64,000 bases of DNA, from the NCBI GenBank assembly GCA_964531695.1, contig CAZHEH010000015.1, forward strand, positions 1-64,000, written 5' to 3'. A program made the translations under genes and the position numbers. This DNA is from JAGXKT01 sp964531695 (GTDB lineage Bacteria; Planctomycetota; Phycisphaerae; SM23-33). This document shows, one piece after another, positions 49,201 through 57,975 of this stretch (position 1 is the first letter of the stretch; each line of letters starts with the position of its first letter). The notes below the pieces were generated by a model that was not told where the DNA came from, did no database searches, and saw nothing but the letters and a program-made list of their open reading frames with translations.

Positions 49201-50604
49201 TCATTGCGGCGGCAGCAACTGCCCGACCCAACCGCCGCACCGCGTGCCGATGATCTCCGCCCGGACGATCTGCCCCGGACGCACCCGCGCCGCGTCCAGC
49301 CAGACCGGTTGATAGCGCCCGGACATCGCGCGGGCGGAATCGTCCCGCGGCCGGGACTCGACAACCGCCTCCACCTCCCGCCCCACGAGCCGCCGGCGGA
49401 ACCGCTCCGCTTGGTCGGACGCAAACGCTTCCAGCCGCGCCATCCGCTCCCGCACGACCGGCGACCGCGGCGCCTCGCCCCGCATTCGCCACGCGCCCGT
49501 CCCCTCGATCGCGCTGAACGGAAAGGCGTGCACCCGCGAGAGCTCCGCCTGTCGCACCAGGGCGAGCGTCTCGGCGAAGTCGGCCTCCGTCTCGCCGGGG
49601 AAGCCCACGATGACGTCCGCGGTGATCGCCGGCTCGTCGACCGCCTCCTGGACCGCGGCCACGGCCCGACGGTAGTCGTCCGGCGTATACTGCCTCCGCA
49701 TGGCCGCGAGGATGCGGGGCGAGCCGGACTGGAGCGGCAAATGCAGGTGGGGCGCCAGGGCCGGGCACTCGCGGAAGGCATCGAGCAACTCGTCGGTCAC
49801 ATCGCCCGGCTCCAGTGAGCTGAGCCGCAGCCGCCAGAGCCCCTCGACCTCCGCCACACGGCGGATGAGGCCCGGCAACGGGCTGGGGCGATCTTCCCAG
49901 CGTCGGCGCACGGCCGTGGGGCGCCCGTAGGCGCCGAGGAATACGCCGGACAGCACGATTTCCCGATGGCCGCCCTCGACGAGCCGGCGGCATTCGGCCA
50001 CGATCTCCGCGGCCGGGCGCGACCACACGCGGCAGCGGGCGTAGGGCACCACGCAGTACGAGCAGAACGCGTCGCAGCCGTCCTGGACCTTCACGAACGC
50101 CCGCTGGTGGGCGCGAAAGCGGGAGATCGGCCCGAGGCCCCGCGTACCGGGCGCCCGGTCGCGGGCGGCGCGCGTCCGTCGGGCGAGCGTGGCCGGGCCG
50201 CCTTTCGGGCGGCCGGGGCGCTCCGCGCGGGGCGAGCCCGACAGGCGAGCGGCGGCCCGGCGCGCCGCGGCCGCCACGTCTCCGTGATGCCCCTCGATCT
50301 CGACGCGTTCGGGCGGCAGGCCCAGTTCCTCCAGCGCGAGGCGGACGCGGTCGGGGTCGTAGTCCGCGTAGCAGCCGGTGACCAGCACGCCCGCTCCGGG
50401 ATGGGCTCGCACGAGCCGGCGCAGCGCCTGGCGGCTCTTGCGCATGGCGGTGGCGGTCACGCAGCAGGTGGCCAGAACGATCAGGTCGCAGAGCTCCCCG
50501 CGTCCGGCCGGCGCGAGGCCGGCGCGCGCAAGCGCCTCACCCAGCGCAAGGGCCTCGTATTGGTTGACTTTGCACCCCAGTGAAGTCAGAATAAACTTGT
50601 GCAT
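49201..50604 (-). CDS. mtaB: tRNA (t6A37) methylthiotransferase MtaB
   Basis: Adds a methylthio group to threonylcarbamoyl-adenosine 37 of tRNA. 467 residues from MHKFILTSLGCKVNQYEALA. The N-terminal MTTase domain has Cys ligands C11, C47/C48 and C78; the radical-SAM cluster motif is C177-x3-C181-x2-C184 in DGCDAFCSYCVVPYARCR; LPLQSGSPRILAAMRRQYT, ADVIVGFPGETEADFAETL and a C-terminal TRAM-like domain complete it. GCKVNQYE is typical of MtaB rather than MiaB. A basic Pro/Arg/Ala-rich insert lies at residues 120-158. It ends 13 bp from the convergent signalling gene. Confidence 0.95.
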   Translation of the reverse strand: MHKFILTSLGCKVNQYEALALGEALARAGLAPAGRGELCDLIVLATCCVTATAMRKSRQALRRLVRAHPGAGVLVTGCYADYDPDRVRLALEELGLPPERVEIEGHHGDVAAAARRAAARLSGSPRAERPGRPKGGPATLARRTRAARDRAPGTRGLGPISRFRAHQRAFVKVQDGCDAFCSYCVVPYARCRVWSRPAAEIVAECRRLVEGGHREIVLSGVFLGAYGRPTAVRRRWEDRPSPLPGLIRRVAEVEGLWRLRLSSLEPGDVTDELLDAFRECPALAPHLHLPLQSGSPRILAAMRRQYTPDDYRRAVAAVQEAVDEPAITADVIVGFPGETEADFAETLALVRQAELSRVHAFPFSAIEGTGAWRMRGEAPRSPVVRERMARLEAFASDQAERFRRRLVGREVEAVVESRPRDDSARAMSGRYQPVWLDAARVRPGQIVRAEIIGTRCGGWVGQLLPPQ

Positions 50605-50763
50605 AGTGATCGATGCTCGTAATTCAGGCCTGCGAGCTTCCACACGCCATCCGCGCGTTGCCGAGCCGCGAGAATCCCAGTAGTATACCGGATGCATGGC
50701 CCGGGCGTTCCGTGCCCGATTCGCGGGCCCGGCGCCTGGCCGCCCTCCGGGCAAGGAGCGCTT

Positions 50764-53310
50764 ATGCCGGCACCAAGGACCGTATGGGGCATTGACATCG
50801 GGCAGCGTGCCCTCAAAGCCCTCAAGCTCCAGAACGTCGACGGCCAACTCCAGGTCGACGCCCTCGACATCATCGAGCATCCGAAGATCCTCACCCCGGA
50901 CGACGAAGACCGCCGCGAGGTCGTCCAGGCGACGCTCGAACAGTTCCTCGCTCGCAACGACCTGTCGGAAGCCACCATCGCCGTGGCCGTGCCCGGCCAG
51001 ACGAGCTTCACCCGCTTCGTCAAGCTGCCGCCCGTCGAGGAGAAGAAGATCCCCGACATCGTCCGCTTCGAGGCGGAGCAGCAGATCCCCTTCGACATCG
51101 ACGACGTCGTGTGGCGTTGGCAGACCTTCCAGGACCCGGACTCGCCGGACGTGGAGGTCGGCCTGTTCGCGATGAAGCGGGAGAACGTGGACGACGCGCT
51201 CAGCCAGCTCAGCGAGGTGGGGCTGAACGTCGACATCGTCCAGATGGCGCCGCTGGCGCTGTACAACTTCATGGTACACGACGAGCAGCGGGCCGAGGAT
51301 GGGGCCACGCTGCTGGTCGACGTAGGCACGGACAAGACGGACCTGGTCGTGGCGGACAAGGCCCGCATCTGGACCCGGACCATCCAGATCGGCGGAAACA
51401 GCTTCACCGAGGCCCTCGTGCGGACCTTCAAGCTCTCCTTCGCCAAGGCCGAAAAGCTCAAGCGCACCGCCGCCACCAGCAAGTACGCCCGGCAGATCTT
51501 CCAGGCGATGCGCCCGGTCTTCGCCGACCTCGTGCAGGAAATCCAGCGATCCATCGGCTACTACACCTCGCTGCATCGCGAAACGCGCTTCGCCAAAGTC
51601 CTCGGGCTGGGCAATGGCTTCCGCCTGCCGGGCCTGCAGAAGTTCCTTCAGCAGAACCTCAACCTCCCCGTCGCCCGGCTGGACAACTACAACAATCTCC
51701 AGGCCTCCCCGGCCGTGAACGCCCCGGCCTTCACCGAGAATGTCCAATCGCTCGGCGTGGCCTACGGGCTGGGCCTGCAGGGGCTGGGGCTGGCCGAGGT
51801 CTCGACGAACCTGTTGCCCGGCGAGATCGCCCAGCAGCGGCTGTGGACGAAGAAGCGGCCGTGGTTCGCCGCGGCCGCGGCGGCACTGGTCCTCGCCCTG
51901 GCGATCCCGACGTGGCGATCGTACCAGAGCCGCAGCGCCTTGGCCGACCCAGACAACCGCCAGCCGCTAACAGCGGCCCAGAGCATCGCCAACCGCTACC
52001 GTCAGATGCGGTCGGAGCTGTCGCGCATTGAGCAGGGCAGCGCGCAGGACATCGAGGCGATGGAAAAATGGATCGATGTCTTCGCCAAGCGGGCCTATTG
52101 GCCGGAGGCGATGCGGGCGCTGCACGAGTCGCTCGACGGCGCCTTCCCGGACCAGTCGCGGCTCACCGAGTACGCCGCCTTCCGGTCCCTCCCGGCCGAG
52201 CTCCGAGAGTCGATCGAGAAGCGGGCCGAAGCCGTCCGCGACCCCAGGGACACCCGCGCCGCGGCCGAGATCCTCGAGGCACTCCCCGCCGAGTCCCGCA
52301 AGACCTTCGCCCGGACCATGCTCGGCACGGAGCCGTTCCGCCGGGCGGCGGAGCGGATGGCCGAGGGGATCCGCTTGGACGCCCGCGCGGCCGCCGGCGA
52401 GCGGCTCCTGCCGAATGCCCGGCAAATGCATACGAAGTACCAGGGCCAAGTCCCGGAGAACCTCCGCGAGGCGTACACAGGGGACGGCCGCATGGAAGCC
52501 GCCCTGGCGCGTTGGGAGCAGTTGCGGAGTGGGCGGTCCACGCTGCAATCGCAGCTTCGGGCCATGCCCGAGCCGACCCCGGCCGAGCCGGCCGAAACGC
52601 GCGAGCAACGGGTCACGCTCCGGCAGGCGCTGAACGACATCGAGCAGGACCTGGCCGAGGCCCGCGGCGCCGTCGTCGACCGTGCGTGTGCGATCCTGCT
52701 GGCCGAGGCGACGGTCGATCAGTGGTCGGGCGTCCTGGCAGCGTACCTGCCGGGCAACCCGATGCAGGACCTGCCGGGCAAGCTGGCTCGCGCCCTGAGC
52801 TTCGGGCGCACGCAACGCGAGAGCCGGCGGGTCTGCTTCGTGGAAGCGCTGGACTCGCGCCACTACGCTGAGGCCGAACAGGCGGTCCAGGCAGTCAAGC
52901 AGCTCGCCCAGCCGGGCGAAACAAGAGGCCCGACCGGGCGCGGCCCGCAGGCCGGAGGCGACCAAGAGGCCGGCGCGGAGGCCGAGGGAGCGGCCTTCCT
53001 GGTCGAGGTGATCCTCCGCACACCGTTGCCATTGCAGCAGGCCAACGACGCGCTATCGAGGAACCTCGGCCCGAGCAGCAAGGCCGCCGGTCAAGAGGCG
53101 GATCTGTTCGACGTGGTCGAGTTTCGGTTCGCGCCGATCACAGAAGGCGAGCAAGGGGAAGGGCCCCCCAGCCGCCGGCCTTGGACCGGCGGCCGCTCCG
53201 AGACCGGACGCCCGGAGGACGCGCTGCAGGCCCCCGACCCGCTGTTCCCGGACGAAGATACGATCAATGACAACCGGTTCCGTGTGAGCTGGGTGCTGAG
53301 CATCAAGTAG
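50764..53310 (+). CDS. PilM-PilN fusion-like pilus assembly protein
   Basis: 848 residues from MPAPRTVWGIDIGQRALKAL, with AAGGAG upstream. Residues 1-350 are the actin-like PilM fold: WGIDIGQRALKAL, VAVPGQTSFTRFVKLPPVEE, RFEAEQQIPFDIDDVVW, LLVDVGTDKTDLV, VLGLGNGFRLPGLQKFL. A membrane span follows (about 362-385). The rest has PilN-like features (SELSRIEQ..., MEKWIDVFAKRAYWPEAMRAL) then a long helical extension and a beta-like end (AAFLVEVILRTPLPLQQAND). In type IV pilus systems PilM and PilN are separate; here they seem joined. First gene of the pilMNOPQ-like set. Confidence 0.85.
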   Translation: MPAPRTVWGIDIGQRALKALKLQNVDGQLQVDALDIIEHPKILTPDDEDRREVVQATLEQFLARNDLSEATIAVAVPGQTSFTRFVKLPPVEEKKIPDIVRFEAEQQIPFDIDDVVWRWQTFQDPDSPDVEVGLFAMKRENVDDALSQLSEVGLNVDIVQMAPLALYNFMVHDEQRAEDGATLLVDVGTDKTDLVVADKARIWTRTIQIGGNSFTEALVRTFKLSFAKAEKLKRTAATSKYARQIFQAMRPVFADLVQEIQRSIGYYTSLHRETRFAKVLGLGNGFRLPGLQKFLQQNLNLPVARLDNYNNLQASPAVNAPAFTENVQSLGVAYGLGLQGLGLAEVSTNLLPGEIAQQRLWTKKRPWFAAAAAALVLALAIPTWRSYQSRSALADPDNRQPLTAAQSIANRYRQMRSELSRIEQGSAQDIEAMEKWIDVFAKRAYWPEAMRALHESLDGAFPDQSRLTEYAAFRSLPAELRESIEKRAEAVRDPRDTRAAAEILEALPAESRKTFARTMLGTEPFRRAAERMAEGIRLDARAAAGERLLPNARQMHTKYQGQVPENLREAYTGDGRMEAALARWEQLRSGRSTLQSQLRAMPEPTPAEPAETREQRVTLRQALNDIEQDLAEARGAVVDRACAILLAEATVDQWSGVLAAYLPGNPMQDLPGKLARALSFGRTQRESRRVCFVEALDSRHYAEAEQAVQAVKQLAQPGETRGPTGRGPQAGGDQEAGAEAEGAAFLVEVILRTPLPLQQANDALSRNLGPSSKAAGQEADLFDVVEFRFAPITEGEQGEGPPSRRPWTGGRSETGRPEDALQAPDPLFPDEDTINDNRFRVSWVLSIK

Positions 53311-53346
53311 CCCCGGCTCACCGGAAGCGCGGAAGGACGCGAAACC

Positions 53347-55614
53347 ATGGACTTCCTGAAGCACAACCTCTTCTACGTGGCGTTGATCGCGGCCGTGGTC
53401 GTCCTCGGCGGCGGCGCCGTGGGGCTGAATGTCGCCAAGTTCGGCAAGGACGTCGAGGCACAGATCAGCGATCGCGAGAAGGCCTTCAACGAGGCCCGCG
53501 GCTTCCCGCTGGTCAATGAGGAGATGAAGCGGAAGCGTGCGCAGTGGAACGCGGCCGTCGAGGGCGAGCGGAAGCGCACCGAGAATCTCCTGGCCGGACA
53601 GGCGGCCGAGTACCCGGTGATCCGCGTCACGGTCGACGAGCAGGCGTACCGCGCCTTTCCCTACGACGAGGACACGTACCGGCAGGCGGGCCTGTCCTTC
53701 GAAGTGGTCAGCGCCTACGACAGTATGTGGGAGCCGTGGCTGGAGCGGATCGGCGCCACGACGCCGGCCGAGCGACCGGGCGGGATGCGAGGAAGCGCCG
53801 CGCGGGCCGAATCGGCGGGCTCGGACTCCTACTACAGCCAGCGTCTGCGGTACTGGCGGGGGCAATTCCTCGAGGACATCGGCGAGGGCATCGAATTCCT
53901 GGATCGGCTTCTGGACGAGCAGGCCGGGCCGTACGTTCGGAACCAATTGGTCGCAAAGAAGAAGGAGTTTCTCGAGGTCAGGGCGGACCTGGAGCGGCGC
54001 GGCTACCTCGACGAAGACAGCGACCGCCTCATGGTCGACGAGAGGGCGGATCTGCCCGAGGAAGACCAAGAGCGGATGGCGCGATACCGGCGTCTGCAAG
54101 CGGAGATCGCGGCGTGGAATGCGAAGTTGCAGGAAGTCAACGATCTGCAAGCCGAGATGCTGATCGATACCCAGGAACTCCGCGACGCCCGCGAGTCCCT
54201 CGAGCGCATCGGCGAATTGTTCAACCAGCGGCGGCAGCAGTTGGCCGACGGCGCGCCGCTGAGCGCTCTGGAGACGACCGATACGCTCATCGCCCAGCAG
54301 CGCGAGAGCTACGACGCTCTGGCGGACGCGGTAATCAACAGCGTAACGGACCGCAATGCCAGGATCGCCGCCTTGTTCGGTTTCGAGCAGGAAGACGACG
54401 ACGCAGAGCGACGGAGGACCACGCCTCGTGCCCCCCGGCGGCCGAGCTACGAACCTCCGATGCCGCCCTACGAAGGGGGCTACCCGGGAGCGTACGGCCC
54501 CGAGATGAGATACGATCGCAGCCGCGTCCGCACACCGACGCCAGAGCCGGCCGACATCGAGGTGAACGTCCGGCTCCCCGCCGAGACCCGAACGCACGCT
54601 CAGTACTACTACAATCGCTCCGTCCGCTTGGAGGAAAGCGCCGCCCGGCACGCCTGGGCCGACGCACGGCGGCACCAAGCCGAGTCCGGACGCATCTACG
54701 CCAACGTACGCGCCCTCGACCGCTTCCAGATTGACGACCCGTTCAACGCGGACCCGGTCAATCTGTGGCAAATGCAACTCAACGCCTGGGTGCAGCGTGA
54801 CATCCTGCGAGCCATCGCCGAAACGAACGAGCAGGTACTGGCCCTCCTGCCGGAGGACCAGCGGAACGTGACGAACTCGGCCGTCAAGCGGCTGGTCACC
54901 GTCAAGGTCGGCGAGCATCGGTATTTCGTCGGCGAGACGAGCGGGCCAAGCCCAAGCCGGCCCCGCACCGAATACTATCCTCCCCCTCCCGGCTCCGGCT
55001 ACGGAGGCCCTCGGGGCATGCCCGCCGGAACAGCAATGCCGACAAGGTCGGCGGCGGGGCGCGCCGGTGAGACGCTGACCGGCCACGTCTCCGGACATGA
55101 CTATGACGTGATTCTCTACGGCTTCCGGGTCGTCATGCCGGAACGGCACGTGGCGCGGCTGATCCGCAACCTCTCGAAGGGCAAGTACCACACGGTGCTG
55201 AAGTGCGACTACGGCCGGGACGGCGAGCCGATCGAACTCCCGGTCGGAGAGGGCCGGTCCTCCGACGCCCGGGAACGACGCGACGCGCGCGAATACCGCG
55301 CGGTCGAGCCCGGCTACTTCTACGGCGGCGAGCCGGTCGTCACGGTGACGATCCAGGGCGAGTTGCTGCTTCAGACCGACTGGGCCCGCGGCAAGCCGCA
55401 CCCGGAGCAGGACGACAAGTGGCTGATCTGGGCCCCGGAGGAGTCCGGCGATCCGGAGGATCCCTGGGTCGTCTCGGACAAGCCGCTGATTCCCGTCCGG
55501 GCGCTGCGGCAGATGCTGCCGGAATCGAACCAGGTCCTCCGCCGGGCCGACAGGAAACTCATGCCGGTGCGGTCGGATCGGATGGGGGAACCCGGCCGCT
55601 TCGTAGGCGAGTAA
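53347..55614 (+). CDS. Single-pass protein at the PilO position, unknown
   Basis: 755 residues with one N-terminal span (FYVALIAAVVVLGGGAVGLN) and a long periplasmic part. There is strong coiled-coil character in residues 35-90 and 190-330 (EMKRKRAQWNAAVEGERKRT, RYRRLQAEIAAWNAKLQEVN), a Pro/Tyr-rich spacer near 365-400, a helical and beta-mixed segment around 400-540, a second Pro/Gly-rich spacer near 545-570, and a C-terminal domain with YGFRVVMPERHVARLIRNLS and VTVTIQGELLLQTDW. No database family is recognised. Gene order (after PilM/PilN, before a PilP-position gene and secretin) suggests a PilO-like role in the alignment complex. Confidence 0.75.
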   Translation: MDFLKHNLFYVALIAAVVVLGGGAVGLNVAKFGKDVEAQISDREKAFNEARGFPLVNEEMKRKRAQWNAAVEGERKRTENLLAGQAAEYPVIRVTVDEQAYRAFPYDEDTYRQAGLSFEVVSAYDSMWEPWLERIGATTPAERPGGMRGSAARAESAGSDSYYSQRLRYWRGQFLEDIGEGIEFLDRLLDEQAGPYVRNQLVAKKKEFLEVRADLERRGYLDEDSDRLMVDERADLPEEDQERMARYRRLQAEIAAWNAKLQEVNDLQAEMLIDTQELRDARESLERIGELFNQRRQQLADGAPLSALETTDTLIAQQRESYDALADAVINSVTDRNARIAALFGFEQEDDDAERRRTTPRAPRRPSYEPPMPPYEGGYPGAYGPEMRYDRSRVRTPTPEPADIEVNVRLPAETRTHAQYYYNRSVRLEESAARHAWADARRHQAESGRIYANVRALDRFQIDDPFNADPVNLWQMQLNAWVQRDILRAIAETNEQVLALLPEDQRNVTNSAVKRLVTVKVGEHRYFVGETSGPSPSRPRTEYYPPPPGSGYGGPRGMPAGTAMPTRSAAGRAGETLTGHVSGHDYDVILYGFRVVMPERHVARLIRNLSKGKYHTVLKCDYGRDGEPIELPVGEGRSSDARERRDAREYRAVEPGYFYGGEPVVTVTIQGELLLQTDWARGKPHPEQDDKWLIWAPEESGDPEDPWVVSDKPLIPVRALRQMLPESNQVLRRADRKLMPVRSDRMGEPGRFVGE

Positions 55615-55650
55615 CCCCAACCGGGGCACAGGCCCTCGGGAGGTATACGC

Positions 55651-57627
55651 ATGGCCAAGGAACAACCGAACAACATCATGCAGCAGCACATCGAGAAGAT
55701 CGTTCTCGGCGTGTGCGTACTGGCGCTGGTCATCAGCTTCGCGGTGTATGGCGTGGGGTCGAGCGGCACCGTGCAGCTCGGCGGACGCGACGTGCCCCTG
55801 GCCGAGGCCGACGAAGCCGTACTCAGCGCGGCCCAGCGGCGGGAGCAGCAGGCCGAGCAGGCCGACATCGAGCTGCCCCCCGTCAAGACCTTCCGCGGAC
55901 AGATCCGGCAGGCCCAGAACGAGCCGCTGCCCGACGACATGCTCGAGCAATGGCCGAACACGGCCTTGTCTGGCGGGATGGAGTACCTCCCGGCCGGCCC
56001 GGAGTTCGCGGCCTTTCCCGACGTCGAGCCCTACGTCCCCGCGGGCGGCGCGGAAGGCGCCGAGGAGATCACGTTGGCCCAGGTTCAGGCGCAACTCCTC
56101 CGTCCGCGGCTGCACGGCGTGAAGGCGGCGCGGGAGCTGCGCAACCTGCCCGAGGACTCCCGTCGGCGGCCCGAGGCCACGGTCGTCCACGGCGTCGGGG
56201 CCTACGCCGTCGCCGACACGTTGGACGCGTGGAAGAGGGACCTGGCCAAGCGGGGAATCCCCGCCCGTTTCGCCGTCGTGGGCGTCCGCATCGAGCGCAG
56301 CCGCATGAACCTCGACGGCACCTGGGGCGAGCCGGAGCCGGTCACGCCGGTCGTGCAGTTGGACCGGGGCCTCATGCCCCAGCCCGACTACAAGGACGCC
56401 GTGCCGAAATACGACGGAACCGCCGGCGGGCGCCAGGAGGTGCGCCGGGCGATGGAGCAGATCTCGCTCGAGCTCGACCAGATCCGAATCGAACCCGAGG
56501 ATCCGGACGCACGGCCGGAGACAAGGTGGATCGTGGCCGGTCCGAACGAAGCCGTCAACCGCCTGCTCAGCATCCTCCAGCCGCCCTATGTACAGGACAT
56601 CTACATTCCCGCCCGTGGCGAGTGGGGGCCGTGGCAGGTGAACCTGCCGAAGAACCCGATCAGCAAGGCAGAGCAGAGCCGCCTGGACGCCGAGATGGAC
56701 GAGGACGGGCGACGCGAGAGACCCGGCGTGCGTCCCTCCCCGCGCCGCCCGTACAGTCCGCCGCAGCGCCCGTACAGTCCGCGCCGGCCCTACGCGCCGG
56801 GGTTGCAGGCCCCACCGCGCCGCCGGCCCGGCCCATTTGAAGGGGGGCCGCCGGGCTACGGCGACGAGTACCGCCCGCCCCGCCGACCTTCCGACGGGGA
56901 GACCCGTCCGCCCCGCGAGCGCGACCCGGACCGGCAGGAAGAGGAGCTGCCCCCGCTCGACGTGACGGCCGTGCCGCCCATGGACCGACAGCTCTTCGAC
57001 GGCCGTGTGCTCGTCTGGTGGCACGACACGCGAGATCTCCAGCCCGGCGCGACGTACCGGTACCGGTACCGCCTGGTCGTGGCCAACCCGCTGCTGTCGT
57101 ACGACGAGCCCGGGCAGGTCAAGGACGCCGCGGACGCCACGGAGCGTTTCCTGGAAACCCGCTGGAGCGATTGGTCGGTGTCGGTGCGGGCGCCCGAGTT
57201 GGCGGACCTCTTCGTGACGGGACGCGTCAACATGGAACTCGACGGCCAGCGTCTGCGCAAGGCGTACATCATGGTCTTCCGCCAGGTCCGCGGGCAAACC
57301 CTCAAGGAACAGTTCGATGTGTCCGAGGGGGAGCTGATCGGCGGCGCGCGGAGCCGGCAGTTCTTCGATCCCCTGGCCGGCGAGAGGGTCACGCGGAATA
57401 TCGACTTCGCAACGGGCGCCGTGGTGATCGACCTGGACTTTAAGACCGTCGAGGTCCGCGGCACGGAGCGCCCGAGCGTGGACGTGACGTACGTGGATGC
57501 ACAGGGCCGGATGCAGCGGGCCTCGCTGGTGGATGTGCTGCCCCCGGACTCGCGGCGCCGGAAGCTGTACGAGAAGCGAGAGGCCGAAGCCAAGCGAGCC
57601 GCCGAGGCGGTCGCCCCGCCGGAGTAG
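55651..57627 (+). CDS. Single-pass protein at the PilP position, unknown
   Basis: 658 residues. One span lies at about 18-38 (KIVLGVCVLALVISFAVYGV). The periplasmic part has an acidic linker, a region with VGAYAVADTLDAWKRDLAKR and FAVVGVRIERSRMNLDGTWG, then a disordered Pro/Arg/Tyr-rich stretch (about 365-420) with several RPYSP/RPYAP units, and a C-terminal domain with VLVWWHDTRDLQPGATYRYR and RQVRGQTLKEQFDVSEGELI. GGAGG-type Shine-Dalgarno (GGGAGG) precedes the ATG. In gene order it replaces PilP, which links PilN/PilO to the secretin; here it is far larger. No family recognised. Confidence 0.75.
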   Translation: MAKEQPNNIMQQHIEKIVLGVCVLALVISFAVYGVGSSGTVQLGGRDVPLAEADEAVLSAAQRREQQAEQADIELPPVKTFRGQIRQAQNEPLPDDMLEQWPNTALSGGMEYLPAGPEFAAFPDVEPYVPAGGAEGAEEITLAQVQAQLLRPRLHGVKAARELRNLPEDSRRRPEATVVHGVGAYAVADTLDAWKRDLAKRGIPARFAVVGVRIERSRMNLDGTWGEPEPVTPVVQLDRGLMPQPDYKDAVPKYDGTAGGRQEVRRAMEQISLELDQIRIEPEDPDARPETRWIVAGPNEAVNRLLSILQPPYVQDIYIPARGEWGPWQVNLPKNPISKAEQSRLDAEMDEDGRRERPGVRPSPRRPYSPPQRPYSPRRPYAPGLQAPPRRRPGPFEGGPPGYGDEYRPPRRPSDGETRPPRERDPDRQEEELPPLDVTAVPPMDRQLFDGRVLVWWHDTRDLQPGATYRYRYRLVVANPLLSYDEPGQVKDAADATERFLETRWSDWSVSVRAPELADLFVTGRVNMELDGQRLRKAYIMVFRQVRGQTLKEQFDVSEGELIGGARSRQFFDPLAGERVTRNIDFATGAVVIDLDFKTVEVRGTERPSVDVTYVDAQGRMQRASLVDVLPPDSRRRKLYEKREAEAKRAAEAVAPPE

Positions 57628-57683
57628 GCCCCGGCGGGTTTCTGGCCGCGAGGAATTCGGTCCGGGGCCGCGCGGTCGCCCGA

Positions 57684-57729
57684 GGCCCGAGCCGGATATG
57701 TCGATCCCGGTCGGCTCGGGCCATTTTTG
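57684..57729 (+). terminator. Rho-independent terminator after the PilP-position gene
   Basis: GGCCCGAGCCG (57684-57694) and CGGCTCGGGCC (57712-57722) form a perfect 11-bp stem followed by ATTTTT. It separates the first three pilus-type genes from the secretin gene, which must therefore have its own promoter or depend on readthrough. Confidence 0.85.
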
Positions 57730-57975
57730 GCTTGCAACGATGCGCGAGCCGCCGGTAAGCTCTTCCGCCGATACCGCGGGGAGGACGCACAAAACCGCGG
57801 TCTTTTCATCCATACTGTCCACCGTGTTTGAAGATGGCTGAGTCGTACGGGCGGAACGCCGGAGCGCCCCTCCCGCCACCGCGGGCCCCAAGGCGCATCC
57901 GGGGCAATGCCCTGTGGCCCCCCGATATCCGGGGGAGGCCCGGAATCCGGGCCGCTTCGCGGAAGGAGTCTTCCA

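Noticed and set aside
53053..57891. A very long open frame on the minus strand opposite the pilus-type genes
   Set aside because: The translation is low in structure, rich in Arg/His/Leu/Val, has no motifs, and mirrors high-GC codon bias of the plus-strand genes, which have clear domains and ribosome sites.
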